Shown: positions 1 to 12,009, numbered from the stretch's first letter. The stretch: DNA of 64,000 nucleotides from Ctena decussata (GCA_963989385.1 OZ022510.1:33051448-33115447); one strand, 5' to 3'. The notes: generated by a model from the letters alone, not told the origin. Numbers and translations: made by a program.

Positions 1-200
1 CGAGGCTCTAAATAATTATACAAATGGCTTGTTTAGTATTCCTGTCCCTTTCCTACCGATCACCGACGGAGAGTTTTTCAAAGAACTACCACGTAACTTG
101 CTGTTGTCAGAGAACGATGGTAGCTCTTTCTTCTCTGAGATTGATTTTATGTCTGGTCTGTCTGGCGAGGAAGGCGTGATCCTGCTCAGTCCTTTTACAG
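1..200 (+). CDS. Carboxylesterase copy A, 3' part of first coding exon (partial)
   Basis: This is the end of the large first coding exon of a secreted type-B carboxylesterase (alpha/beta hydrolase, cholinesterase-like family); the start lies left of the window. It is nearly identical to 22701-22908 of copy B. The GEEGV motif matches the family's catalytic acidic residue (the Glu of the KDEGS motif in acetylcholinesterase). The Asn-Tyr-Thr near the left edge is a possible N-glycosylation site. The exon ends after ...TTTACAG at 200, with donor GTACGCG at 201, leaving a Gly codon split after its first base; this matches the exon at 2495. The open frame runs on past the donor to 313, but that part is intron. 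Substrate cannot be told from sequence. Confidence 0.85.
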
Positions 201-221
201 GTACGCGTAGGGTCGAGTCCG

Positions 222-390
222 GTAACTTCGGACAGCGGGTAAATTCGGACTTACCATTGCAAACAGTGAAAATCCAGATGAGACGGACGGGATTTTCACT
301 GTTTGACCAGTAAATTTAGTTTTAATTCCAAGCATTTGACATATAAAGGAAAAAGCCAGTGTCTGAATTTACCCGCTGTCCGAATTTAGT
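222..390. mobile_element. Short foldback element just inside esterase A intron 1
   Basis: Inverted arms TTCGGACAGCGGGTAAATTC (about 227) and GAATTTACCCGCTGTCCGAA (about 365) are perfect complements. An inner hairpin pairs CAGTGAAAATCC (266) with GGATTTTCACTG (291). It lies about 20 bp after the splice donor and has no counterpart in copy B. Confidence 0.7.
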
Positions 391-644
391 ACGATTTTAA
401 ATTTAAACAACTTGCCTGACACCGGACTGGGGGTATAATCATTCTTTAAAGGTAAAATAAGCTGGTTCTATCTATTTTATGTTGGGTTTATCTATAAATT
501 CGTCAAAAAAGTATACCCATCACTTTTATATTGCTTACCTTAGGAATATTTACTGCACCTTTCCCAAAATGCAACGCCCTCGGAGCGTTTAATAGGATTA
601 ATACGGTATACTTAGTATCATTGTTCTACATGAGCATGATGGGT

Positions 645-825
645 AGGGAGCAATGGCAGTGTGGTGGTTAATGCGCTAGACTAACAATCAAGGCGTTACA
701 GGCTCGATCCTGCGCTCCTCCGGTCTTCGGATGAGACTTAGAACCGAGATCCCGTCACCGTATGGTTCATGTGTTGGTGGGACGTTACATGTAAATCCGG
801 GTTCAGTCACTCACTCTACACGAAT
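645..825 (+). mobile_element. tRNA-derived SINE (same family as 50110-50323)
   Basis: The tRNA-like head GTGGTGGTTAATGCGCTAGAC plus a B-box-like GGCTCGATCC is followed by a core with CTTCGGATGAGAC and TGTTGGTGGGACGTTA. The same order of blocks is found on the - strand at 50110-50323. It sits in esterase A intron 1 and is absent from copy B. Confidence 0.7.
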
Positions 826-1279
826 AACTGAGACGTAACTCAGACAAAAAAAAATGTGTATTATTATAATTCAAATGTTAAAGACAGGTTTTCGAAATAA
901 AAATAAATACAATTTAATCACTATCAGCAGTCTCCATAGTCCTACCAATGGTAAAAATCGTCAAAATACAAATTATTATGAAACCTGTACAGCCTTCAGA
1001 ATTAATGAAAATATTTCGGTTGATGTGCTTTTTATATCGTACAACTGGCAAAAAAGAAGGAACAAGGTATTTTGATAAAAAGTCTCTCCATAAAAATTCG
1101 GTTTTCGTCTCTGGTTCCCCGTAAAGCAATGAAATAATGTAACCGCGGTACAATCAATGGGATCCTTGCTTAGCATTTTTGTACATTGTATTTTTATCGA
1201 CTGTTAAACGCTTGTACCTTGTATTTTTATCTCTTGTACCTTGTGTTTTTACCATGGAATAAAGCTTTGAAACCGAAAG

Positions 1280-1312
1280 TAGGTCATTTTAGTTGGCAAC
1301 TAAAATGACCTA
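1280..1312. repeat. Perfect short hairpin
   Basis: Two perfectly complementary 16-base arms (TAGGTCATTTTAGTTG and its complement) with a single-base loop lie in esterase A intron 1. No function can be assigned. Confidence 0.6.
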
Positions 1313-1806
1313 GTTATTTTTTTAAATCTATTTTATGGTAAACCCAAGGACGTTTTGATTTTTCAAAGCCGGCCAATCACGATAATAATCAACGGCGAAA
1401 CTGTAGTGAGAAGTTTGCAGCGATGCTTCACGATAAAATATTTCATGCTGATAGAGCTATGGGGCCTTTAATATTTACGAGTGTCTTAAATAAAATATGA
1501 TACTGGACTTTTGAAATATCGCACATACAGTTGGAAGTTTAGTAGGAGCAAATCGCTCAAACAACGATTTAATATGGTTACAGGGTACCTCATTGCCCAG
1601 AGTCGTTTTTTCATTGCCACCTTTTCATCGACTCGAAATGACTGAACTAATGTTTAAGGAGAGTCACACATCAAACCATCCAGTCATCCCAACCAAGTGT
1701 TATGAGTAAACAAATGGACCGTACTGGAAAGTAGGAATACATGCCATTTGCGTACAATAAACAACCACTGCCCAGAATATTTTTTGATTAGCCAGGTTTC
1801 AGAGAT

Positions 1807-1998
1807 GAACCGAGACACGACAAAACCAACAAAGCGGCATGTGCGCCCAGCGAACACTCAGATCAGCTTTGGCATCCCCCAGTCTGATCGGAGTCTTCAC
1901 TGTCCGCTTGGGGCTAACTTAGACTCAAAGCTTAGCTACACTATAAGTGCCAATGTGAGTCTTCGCTGGGCGCACATGCCACTTATTTGGCGCAACTC
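1807..1998. mobile_element. GAGCCGCGAC MITE copy 1 (degenerate, shared with copy 5)
   Basis: The left end reads GAACCGAGACACGACAAAACC and the right terminus is eroded. The flank TTAGCCAGGTTTC and the downstream 'ATGGTATATGCGAGA' also flank copy 5 at 25339, so this insertion predates the esterase duplication. Confidence 0.75.
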
Positions 1999-2494
1999 AA
2001 ATGGTATATGCGAGAAGAGAAGACTGGTCAGACTGCACAGATGCACAGGCTGATCTGAGTCATTCATGTTCGCACATGCTGTAAGATATCTTTTCTCGCC
2101 ATTGATAAATATTGATAGGAATCATTGCCATTTGGCGATAATTTTATTTTAGCGAAATAAAGCTTTCGTAGATGTTTTAGGATTTGGGCTTTTATCTGAT
2201 GCGTATTCAGGGGCGTAGCTAGATGCTGTAAAGGTATACGCACAATTACGTTTATACTCCTTGAAGGGAAATAAAGTAGTTTAACGGGTCCCTAAAATAA
2301 TTTCATATGATTATGTTTTTAATGTTTCTGTTGAACCATTATATAATTCATACATTTGAAGTACTATAGTAGGCAAATACGCAGTTGCTTGTTGAAATTT
2401 TGTCATTTTGACAAAATTCCAATACGCACATGCGTATATGCATAAAGGCAGGTACGCCCTTGGTATTAAACTTGCTTGCTTCATCTATTTACAG

Positions 2495-2990
2495 GTGTCA
2501 ACGACCCTGAAAACTTTGAGCCAAACCAGACTTCTTTTAAAAAGGAAATCGTTCCTATGAGTTTGGCCATGGCCTATAACACCGGAGAACCTATTCCGGA
2601 TGCTTTGACGGAAGTGGTTGCGCACGAATACACAGACTGGAGCGACCCCTACAACATGGAGAAAATTAGATCCAAATCCATTCAGATGTTGTCAGACTTG
2701 GTCTTTGCTGCGCCAATTTTATTAACGCTTTCAAAGCATACAGCTATGGCCAAGAGTGATAAAAACACGTATATGTACTTTTTTGACGCCGTTCCGTCCC
2801 AAAACCTTGTGCAGACGCCATCTTGGTTTAAGGGCGTCACTCATGGAGATGAAATGATGTATCATTTCTTTGGAGAGGATGTAGAATTAATTCGAATGCT
2901 GCCGGGACACGAAGACCATCAGATTCAAGACTGGGAGAGGGACGTAGCTAAACACATCATGGCTTTGTGGACTAATTTTGCCAAAACGGG
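2495..2990 (+). CDS. Carboxylesterase copy A, second exon in window (catalytic His)
   Basis: The acceptor ...TTTACAG ends at 2494 and the donor GTAAGG begins at 2991. The 496-bp exon encodes the C-terminal half of the hydrolase: a helical segment after VNDPENF, the YMYFFDAVP strand, and GVTHGDEM, whose His aligns with the catalytic His of the Ser-Glu-His triad (GVMHGYE in acetylcholinesterase). It ends in WTNFAKTG, the conserved C-terminal signature that continues as NPN in the next exon. Length and phase are the same as the copy B exon at 25681-26176, and protein identity is very high. There are no frameshifts or stops, so this copy looks functional. Confidence 0.9.
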
Positions 2991-3550
2991 GTAAGGTATT
3001 AACGCGAACAGACCCACTTATTGAGAGAGCTTGATTCGATCTCTTATCGTTTCCATTTTTTCAAACCTACCTCTATTTTAATCACTTTTCATAGGGAGAG
3101 GCAGTTGAATTATCTCTCAATCCAAGGGTACTAAGTCCACTTTTCAACCCAAGGGTACTAAGTCCAGTTCGTTCCTAACACGTAAGGAACCAAGTAAACT
3201 TAGGATCCCTGGCTTGTGCAGATACTGCTTCACACGAAAGATCACTACAATGTAAGTTCACAAGCCAAGCTACCAAGTCCACTTCGTTTCTTACTACTTA
3301 AGATGAGAAGGAAGTGAACTTAATATCCTTGGCTTGCGAAGATGCCTGTACGGATAACCTCTGTGGAGAAGGAAATGGTTGCTATCGAGTTAATGTGGTC
3401 TCTTGAAGCATGAACAGGATGCGTGTCCATTTACATTTACCTTAAACATCGGTCACAAAGTAAAAACCATCAAGTTGGGTACAGTGTATTTAGATGACTT
3501 CGTAGTCCTAAATGTAACTGATGACATATGGCGGCTGTCGATGTAAAGTA

Positions 3551-6500
3551 TGAGGGTGTCACCCCTCAAAATCGTACGCAGTATTCAGCCAAAATTAGAT
3601 AGTATTCAGTACGCAGAGTCGTGGTACGCAGTATTCAAGAAAAACAGCAAATCGTACGCGTACTCGCATAAAAGGATATGAATAAATATATAAATAGAGA
3701 TGACTGTTGCATGACCTGACAATTATAGAGAACTAAAGCAAAAACACCTCTTGGATACCTTTCATATTTCACCCAGTAGCAGAAGGTATCCAACAAGCGC
3801 TTTTGCTATAGTGTGTGAGGCCTGATGCCGAAATGTTTGTTCATATCACGCACTTGCAGAGTTAAGAGAAAATGTCAGTGTCTGTTAATATCAACAGGGA
3901 AAGTCAGTGTCTATTCATTGACAAGGAGTAAGGAGATAAAGTGTTCGTTTATAAAACGCAGTATTTTGTCAAAATAAAATTGACAAAGTCCACAGAGTTA
4001 CATGCCTTCAAAAAGGCCAGAGGGTGCGGGGGTGGGGATGCCTATGCATATACCTACTATGCCAAAACAAAACGTACATGTTTACATCCTTTAATGATCA
4101 CAGAAAGTTTCATTTGAATTGGATCCATAGTCGTTAGTTAGAAGGAAATGGCCTTTCTCTAATGGTTGATGATACCCTACCTCCTTGGGTGTTGGAGCCT
4201 AAGTATACTATCTTTGCGATAAATACATTATGTATCTATACATAAGTACACAGGAAGCTTTAACGTCGATGTAGTGTGACTACATGAGTGTTCATACAAC
4301 GCAACGTATGGCAAGACATCGTCTGCTAAGTTCCACCCCTGCCCAGGGACTCCTAGGCATATCATTCCCAAGCCGTATTATTTACGATGCAGATTACATC
4401 CCTAAATGCCCACAGAAAGCTTCATTTGAATCGGTTCACTAGTTAGAAAAATATCAATCTGTAGACTCTCCCCATCCCTGAGATCCCGAGGCTGGGGCCT
4501 TAGTCTGTAATGTTTGTGCGCATCTAGATATGGTATCCAACCATACCAGCCACATTGATTTTTCATGTTCCTGCCGTTAGGTGACGCATTTGTGACTGAA
4601 GATTGGCCTGGCTGACTGATTGTATGAAACTTCCTTGGTAAAGTTCCTTGATATAGCTACTCAGCTCTCAATGTGGGAAAACATGTTACGATGACAAAAC
4701 GCAGGCCAAGACCCAAAATTATATGATAGCAAGGCATTCATTAAATTATGCACTGAGGCTCCTATCAATAAAGACTTTGTGAAAATTAAATGTGACCATG
4801 TGCATTCAATTTGAACAGGCAGCATTTAAATTGTGCATGAATCAGTTGCACTGCGACCCATGGCTCCTTATAAAACGCCGATCATGCACAAGTGGGGACT
4901 TTTGACTTCTTTCCCCGCTTCTTTCAGCAGTCTGCACTATACAGCGATTCCTTCTCAGTGTCATGTCCTTTGAAAAAATCTTTTCACTAGTTTACCTAAT
5001 ATCTGATCGAAATTTTAATGGTTTGCAGCTTCGATTAAAAACAGGGAGCCGATTAAAACAGGGAGCAACCATGCCATGCCTGCATATTTGTCGGAGCTAT
5101 GGGAGCAGCTACCGTCCCAACATGACCATAGCTGTTAGCAACAAATCAATCAACAATGGGAGCAGCTGCATTCATTTTAGGGGTTTGGAGAATAGGAGAA
5201 TAATGTTCATATTTAACATGAGATGTTTTAAGACGATGGGGAAATTTTGGTATTATTTTCAAGGCAAACACTGTTCAGCACCACATCTCTCCTACCTCAC
5301 CCCAGGCTGAGATAAGCTAGGAGTTGGAGAGTACTCACTGAAAAATGCAATGAAACGACAAACGAGGCTGAACTGTGAAACTTGTTAAACTGAACCGTCT
5401 GTTTAGTGATTGCTTTGCTTATACCCCCATTCCACTGGATGACGCTTTGACTGCGCTCATGGCGATCATGGCGCGTCTTCAAGATGTTCGAAATCGCCGC
5501 AGAAGCGTAGGCATTTGCCAAAACTTGGGACTTGTGCGCTTCCAGTACGCTGCCAGTACACTTCTAATACGATCTCGCTACGCTAGTCACGTTGCTGCTG
5601 CGATTAAGCTGCGCTTCTGTCACGCTTGACGGACTCCTAGGGCGTTTCTAATACGCTGCCTTTACGACAAAGGATTTCAAGCTTGATCTACGCTTGATCT
5701 ACGCTTGATCTACGCTTATTACGATGCATTTGCGACCGTGCTACGACCTAAGTGCCGGAGCTGCGCTCATGCTGCGCTTTGTAACCGCTTAGACTATGTA
5801 AATCGGCGGAGAATCGGGGTTCAGCAGAAGTTAGCCACCATCCTTCAAACAAGATTGATAATGTAACAATTCCAGTGGCTATGATCCAGCAGGCATTCAT
5901 GAACTAGTGACTTCTTACACCTCTTCTTGTTCTTTTTGTAGTTCAGGCTCAACTGGGGACTCTGCTCGGCGTTCTAAAGAACCGCGTCTTGCTCAGTTTC
6001 GAGAGCAAGAACCTGGGGAGCAGGAGTTGGGATACCCTCTCCTGCGGTACAGGCTGCGTGAAAATAGTCTCCTGTCCAGGCCTGGATGTGGATTTCGCCT
6101 TCTGCTTTTGCCGGGTGGCACCTTGAATGAAACGTGAGAATCGAGTTCTGAAACGTTTTGAGCGCGAGCAAATACTGAAGACCGACGTAGAAACGCGACG
6201 TTTTTATGCCCAGATTGCCATAAGAGCAGAAGAAACGCAGGTAAAGCGCCAAGAGCGCAGCGGAGGCGTAGTGGTTGTTCTATTCATAAATAACGGAGAG
6301 TCGCAGCGGAAGCGGCATGAGCGCCACGAGAGTGTATAGAGCGCAACGGTAGCACAAAGAGCGTAGCAGAAGCTTAGCTTTATCATGGACGAATCTCCAA
6401 AGCCCTGTCAACGAGATTCCACTTCGCTGGTGATACGCTGCTGCCTCGATACTTCAGCTTTCATGAATTTCGTGATGCGCTGTTACTACGCATTCGTTGC

Positions 6501-6940
6501 GCTTTGTGTCCACGGCGATTCTGCTACGTAAATTTTGATCATGGTCAAAACAAGCGCCGTGACATGGCGATCATGCTGCTTCAGATACGCTGTCACTGCG
6601 ACCTAGACGCTTCTGCTGCGCTGCTGTGGCTTCTGCTACGATTCATAGCGGTATATCCAATATTTTGAAGTGCAACAGAGGCGCCATCCAGCCGAATGAT
6701 GGTATTAGCAATCACCTTTCATCATTATTCATAAATTGACTTCAAAATCTATAATAAAAATCAGCTTTTAAGCATTTTGCTAAATGTTTTATTAATATTT
6801 ACTAGGATTTTACATTGCGCTACTCCCTAAATAGTATTCAGTATTCAAGCCCGTTCTAAAGAGTATTCAGTATTCAAGCTCAAAATTAAACGGTATTCAG
6901 TATTCAAGGGGGGGGGGAGGGGTGAGACCCCCCAAGTATT
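3551..6940. mobile_element. Insertion in esterase A intron 2 (DNA-transposon-like, about 3.4 kb)
   Basis: This block is absent from the matching intron of copy B. The ends carry the inverted motif GGGTGTCACCCCTC (3554) against GAGGGGTGAGACCC (6917), and both ends hold repeats of GTATTCAGTATTCAA. The exact ends are uncertain by about 20 bp because of a G-run near the right end. The interior (5440-6650) is a run of imperfect CGCTTCTGCTGCGC-type units in both orientations, including three CTACGCTTGAT units at about 5698. No transposase is recognised; open frames inside are short and non-homologous. Confidence 0.6.
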
Positions 6941-6998
6941 TGTGAGGGGTATTTGTTGCGTCATAAATCAGTGTTTATTATTCGCTCGGGTTGATGAA

Positions 6999-8741
6999 TA
7001 TACTATGCAAAATATATTTAGCAAATTTTTATATTTTGCAATTTTTCTCATTATTAAAGTGCAACATTGAGCGAAATTGAATTGAATTGAAAGGAACCGT
7101 ATTTGGTTATCCCCTCGGGGATAACCATATTAAGTTAGGAATTCGTACTCGATTGTATTGTACGCTGTTTCCTTTTGCTGAAACATGGTCCCACTACTTC
7201 CCGATACTCCTACATTTGGCGCACCCTGCTGCAAGATTTTCGCCAGCGTCGCTAATGCATGATCGCTATAGCTTATCTTGAACACTTTATTTCACCCTAT
7301 ACAAGCACTCTTTCGAGAGTTCAGTTCAGCTACCAAGAGTTGTCACTTAAGAGTACAGATCAATAACAAGTTGTACTCGATTATGCGCCATTTCGTTTCG
7401 CTAAATGCGGGTCCCACTATTTTCCGGTATTTACTCCCATATTTTGGCGCACCCAGCTGCAAGGCCCCTCCCAGCATTGCAAAGGCATGAGCTATGAAAC
7501 TTGTCCTGACACTTCATCTCACATACTACAAGCATCTCACCTAATACAAGCAGTAACCAGAGAGTACATTCCACTTAGGAAGAGCTGTCACTAAACAGTA
7601 CAGGTCACCTAACAAAAGTTAAAAAGCACTGAAGCTCACCTGCTACAAGCAATCACTAGACAAAAGGAAAAAGCTGTCAAACTCGACCCTTACCTACAGA
7701 TTCAACAAAGTCCAAGAATAAAATAAAATTAACTTGTATAGCGGTCAATTTTCTACTTTACCACTTGCATCTTATAGATTCATTGCTAAGGGATAACCTC
7801 TCAAGCTTTTTCAAAAGCTAAACTTGTTGGGGCTTAAGATACCATGGGACTACAGAAGCCATCTTTAAAAACGATATTGGGGAAAAGCGATAAGCGCGGA
7901 AGGGGTCATTAGCCGAAATTCGCAGCCATTGAAACGCAACCTAAAAATGGTAAGCATATGATTTATGAACGGTATTTCTCAACATTTTCATGCTCAGTTT
8001 TCTTGTCAAAGCTATTGATTGTGTAAAAGATATGGTTAAGCTTAACAACTGTCGAATCTTAGCATGCGCCATTGACGTTAAAACGTGTTAATTCGGTCCA
8101 ATGTGCAATTATTCACGGGTGCTTCAGTTCAATGCAAAATTAAAACGCGAGAAAAACTAAAGGCTAAAATTAAAGGTCACACCAGGATTGATTTAACTTT
8201 GAAGTTTCTTCATTGAAGTATGACGTAACTGTGAGAAAATGATGACGGTAGTCTGAGACTTTTGACTTATGCTCAGTAACCGGGAAGAATTTTCTTTCTG
8301 AATTGTTTACATTATCATATTGGTAGCTACCAAACAATCATACTCTCAAAAGGGATTCAAGAAATACCGATTAGAAACAAGTTTTTAGACGATAACGTAA
8401 AAACAAGGGAAAACGTCAAATTTTCGAACTTTGTAAACCTCGTACTCGTAAAATATTCAAATGTTTTAGAGCGTTTTCCTTTATTTTAACAGCCAACCAG
8501 CCGCCTCATTATCGTTGTGGCTTCTGTACATGATCATAAATGTCGTTCATACACAATGGTCACAAAAACTGACGTCACGATAGTTCAAACGCTATAATTG
8601 AGCAATCTAGATTATTTTACCTGCCAGTCCATCTCGAATGATCGGCCTTTATATCTGTATGCAGTAAAGTGACAATAAAATCCTAATATGTTGGATCTGA
8701 CACATACAAAAAAAAATGCTATATTTATTGTGCATAGTATA
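6999..8741. mobile_element. Second insertion in esterase A intron 2, with terminal inverted repeats
   Basis: The left end TATACTATGCAAAATATATT is the approximate complement of the right end ...ATTTATTGTGCATAGTATA. Copy B reads straight across the site (about 26770-26815). TA on both sides is compatible with a TA target. Inside are a hairpin GGTTATCCCC/GGGGATAACC at 7104-7125 and two roughly 229-bp tandem units. It is non-coding and probably non-autonomous. Confidence 0.6.
7144..7465. repeat. Two tandem units, period about 229 bp
   Basis: The blocks starting GTACTCGATT (about 7146 and 7375) both continue to GGTCCCACTA, TTTGGCGCACCC and GCTGCAAG. They lie within the second intron-2 insertion. 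Confidence 0.55.
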
Positions 8742-8981
8742 TATAGTTCACTCGCGCTAGCTGGCGTACTCGGGGCTTATCTATTTAACAAACCATAACA
8801 AATGCGATTCTGCGCAAAGTTGTCGCAGTTGTAAATTTCAAACCAGACCATGACGTTGAGTCCATGCTTGACGATTTATAACGCCACACCATCTCTGCAA
8901 ACATAACAGCCGCATGCGACTTTGCTGTTTCAAAAACTTATTTTATTTATGAACATTTACAAAGCAGACATATATAAATAT

Positions 8982-9218
8982 GAGCCGCGACACAAGAAAA
9001 CGGACAAAGTGGCATGTGCGCCCACGAATACTCAGATCAGCCTGGGTATCTACCCAGTTTGATCAGAGTCTTTGTTGTCGGCGTTGAGGTAGCTTAGGCC
9101 CTTAGCTACCCTGTTAGCGCACAGCGAAGACTTTGATCAGACTGGGTTGATGGCCAGGCTGATCTGAGAGGACGCTGGGAGCACATTTCACTTTGAGGGT
9201 TTTGTCGTGTCGCGGCAG
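8982..9218. mobile_element. GAGCCGCGAC MITE copy 2
   Basis: The left end is GAGCCGCGACACAAGAAAAC and the right end GTCGTGTCGCGGCAG. It lies in esterase A intron 2, about 100 bp before the last exon, and is not present at the matching place in copy B. Confidence 0.8.
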
Positions 9219-9318
9219 TTATATCAATGTTTCCAGATTTGAAGGAAGATTAAAAAACAAAGCTTTTACATATTGCCACCTGCTATGTCAAAAATTTTCA
9301 ATTTTATATTCAATACAG

Positions 9319-9562
9319 GAACCCTAACAAGCCCATGCCTGTTGAAATGGATTGGCCGACATACACCGAAGCCACGCATCAGTACTTCAAGATCTCGCGG
9401 GAAACAAAATCAGAGTCAGTGCAAAGCCATTTAATTCCGCGGGAAGCCAACCTGTGGAATAATATTGTACCTTCTTTAATAAGCGCCTTAGACAACAACG
9501 ACAAGACAATAACAAATGTAGACACGGGTTACTGTGAAAAAGATGGTGGCTGTAAACCTTAG
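9319..9562 (+). CDS. Carboxylesterase copy A, last exon and stop
   Basis: The acceptor ...AATACAG ends at 9318. The split Gly codon (GG+G) is completed, giving KTGNPNKPMPVEMDWP and so on, the expected end of the alpha/beta hydrolase domain in this family. The stop TAG is at 9560-9562. The exon is 244 bp, equal to copy B. The tail ends in a Cys-rich CEKDGGCKP and shows no GPI-anchor-like hydrophobic end, which suggests a soluble secreted enzyme. An AATAAA lies at 9653-9658 inside the downstream palindromic minisatellite and is a candidate polyadenylation signal. The preceding intron is 6.3 kb because of two element insertions. Confidence 0.88.
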
Positions 9563-9599
9563 AAACCGATTTTATCATCAGTCATGTCATGTAGACTGT

Positions 9600-9980
9600 A
9601 GTATAAAAGATCATTTAATCAGGCCCATTTAATCGTTTATTCAGTAATATTGAATAAATCATTAAATGATCCGTGATGAAGGAAACTCCAATAAATGATT
9701 TATTCTGTAATGAATAACTCAATGATCCTGCATTCAGAATGGTTCATTTAATGGTTTATTGAGTAATACTGAATAAACCATAAAATAACCCATGCTGAAT
9801 GATACACCAATAAATGCTTTATTCAGTAAAGAATAACTCACGAAATGACCCTACATTCAGACTGGACCATTTAATGGTTTATTCAGTGTTAACGACTAAA
9901 CCATTAAATGATCCTCCATTCAGTATGGACTATTAAATATTTTATGCAGTATTATTGAACAAATTTCTAAATGATCATCT
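9600..9980. repeat. Palindromic minisatellite after esterase A stop
   Basis: Units of the type CCATTTAATGGTTTATTCAGT / ACTGAATAAACCATTAAATG alternate in both orientations. Each pair can form a hairpin, and many contain AATAAA. The same tract follows copy B (27380-27790). Confidence 0.75.
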
Positions 9981-11219
9981 GAAATGAATAAAATGAGTAT
10001 AAAGAAGCACCTTGTTTGCATTCGATAAATAAGAATCGTAAAACGATTCTTTGATAAGAAGGATACTTCATGATTTATTTGATAGATCCTTCAAGGATTT
10101 ACTCCGTCTGAAGGTTCATTTAATGATATAGTCAATATGAAGTTAGGCCTTTTCGGCATGAAGGATCATTTATTGGCTTTTCCATTATTAAGGGTTATAT
10201 AATTATTTTACTGAGCATGGAGATGTTTAAAAGATTGTTCAGTACTGGTGATCATTGAATGAAGTTAGCTCCATCAGAAGGTTTTTTTAGTGATTTGGTC
10301 TGTACGTGTGTTCTTTTAATGTAAATGGGCACACTTTCAGATAATCTGTTCTTCATTTTGACTCCATTTTCAAATGGAATCAAGTTGCTTCCCTAAGACA
10401 AGCGAACAGGAAGTTAAAAGACAAAAATGGTGGTAAAGAAACACGGCGACATACATATACCAATTTAGCTTAAAGGCATGAATTTTGCTCATCATTTTGA
10501 CACCCCCCAATCTAATTCCCTCAAATAAACAAGTGATATCAAAGTCAAAGGCACCTCCTAATCACTTCATCATTAGAGTCATAAAACAATGCAGTGATGA
10601 AACCACTGCCTGCTTCTGGGGCCCCAGTGGGATACATTCATGCATCAGTCAATATGTAAGAGATCAGAACATTGTAACAAATAATTTGCTGATTAACAGA
10701 CAAATATTACTCAAATATTAATTAGGAAATAAAGAAAAGAGTAAAAATGCAAAAGAAAACATTAAGAAAAGAATGAATTAAAAAAACTTAAGGAAAAAAA
10801 TAAAAAAATAAAATAATTATATATATTATATTATTAATATATGATTATGCAGCATGAAGGATCGTTTACTGATTTATTCACTGTGAATTTACATACCGTA
10901 TTAATCCTGTTGAATGCCCGAGATGGTGGTGGTGGTATTTAGAGCCTAAAGTGTATTATTTCAGTCACTGCCAATTTACCTTTAATAAACAGTATTATTG
11001 TGAATGGGTATACTTTCAGAGGAAGCGATTCTGTTATTTTTTACTTCAATGAAAGAATTTTCTGCTCTAGGAGCAAAGTCTTGAAGAGTAGACTCCAGTT
11101 CAAAGAGATACCCTAATCCAGAGAAGCAAACAGGAATTCATGCAAGTTTATGTAAAACTTTAAAAAAAATTAGGCATGGGGCATGTGTTAGTTTAGGTGT
11201 TTATAACAATACGGTATAT
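9981..11219. other. Intergenic, no gene seen
   Basis: AT-rich flank aligned with 27790-28560 in unit B. It contains weaker minisatellite-like units to about 10330 and a low-complexity A/T stretch at 10720-10850. A fragment resembling the 'ACTTTCAG...ATTCTG...TTTTTCACTT' repeat appears at 10326 and 11000. Nothing coding is recognised. Confidence 0.6.
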
Positions 11220-11459
11220 GAGCCGCGACACGACAAAACCAACAAAGAAAGTGGTTGTGCGTCCAGCGCAGACTCAGATCAGCCTGGGCATCCACCCAGT
11301 CTGATCAGAGTCTTCGCTGTCCGCATGGAGGTAGCTTAGACCCTTGGCTACCCTTTAAGCGCTTAACGAAGAGTCTGATCAGACTGAGCAGATGCCCAGG
11401 CTGATCTGAGTATGCGCTTGCCGCATAACCACTTTGTTGGTTTTCGCATGTCGCGGCTC
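11220..11459. mobile_element. GAGCCGCGAC MITE copy 3 (intact)
   Basis: Full-length, with left end GAGCCGCGACACGACAAAAC, right end TGTCGCGGCTC and ATAT on both sides. Each half can also fold on itself around ATCAGCCTGGGCATCC/CCCAGTCTGATC. Confidence 0.9.
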
Positions 11460-11554
11460 ATATATCAAAAATTGTTAGGACTGCTTGGGTCCTCCTAACC
11501 GACTAGAGTATATTTAAACGGATAGTATTGCTCAGAAGACATGTTTACTATAGC

Positions 11555-11715
11555 GAAGATAGGCGAGCCTCTGCAGGAAGCAGAATCACGCGGACAGTCT
11601 CTGCAGAAAGCCATTTATCATGTACAGAAGTCTCAGCAGGAAGCGAGAGCTCGTGGACAGTCTCGGCGGAAGCCAAAAATGTCTGACAGTCTCTGCAAGA
11701 AGTGACAATTTGGCG
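11555..11715. repeat. CTCTGCAGGAAGC / GGACAGTCTC repeat cluster 1
   Basis: Units with GGACAGTCTC followed by (T/G)GC(A/G)GAAGC recur every 35-70 bp. The same family is at 15830-16045 and 41487-41897. The matching place in unit B (about 29395) lacks it, so it inserted after duplication. Open frames through it (ETVR..LLPAE) are repeat artefacts. Confidence 0.7.
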
Positions 11716-12009
11716 GACTGGTTTGCACCCTGTGTTGCAATGTAATGAATGACCTTTTGACATAACAATGTATAAATTTATATTTACTCAGTTAAGGCAT
11801 GTTATCTGACCATTTTGTAAACTATAAACTTTACATATAGCGCATTAATCCTTTTACATGTACCATATTTTACCATGCAAGTCACTGAGGTAGGGCCACG
11901 CGCTGATTTCTAAACGTCAGTTTCCGTATATTTCATGGTATCCACGTTATAGTCGGTTCAAAAGCTCTTCAGAGCTTATGTTACACGTTGTACGTCTTGC
12001 CGACTCAAA

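Noticed and set aside
4963..5310. 115-aa open frame with a TATAAAA-like motif upstream
   Set aside because: Inside the intron-2 insertion, no recognisable domain or composition of a real protein.
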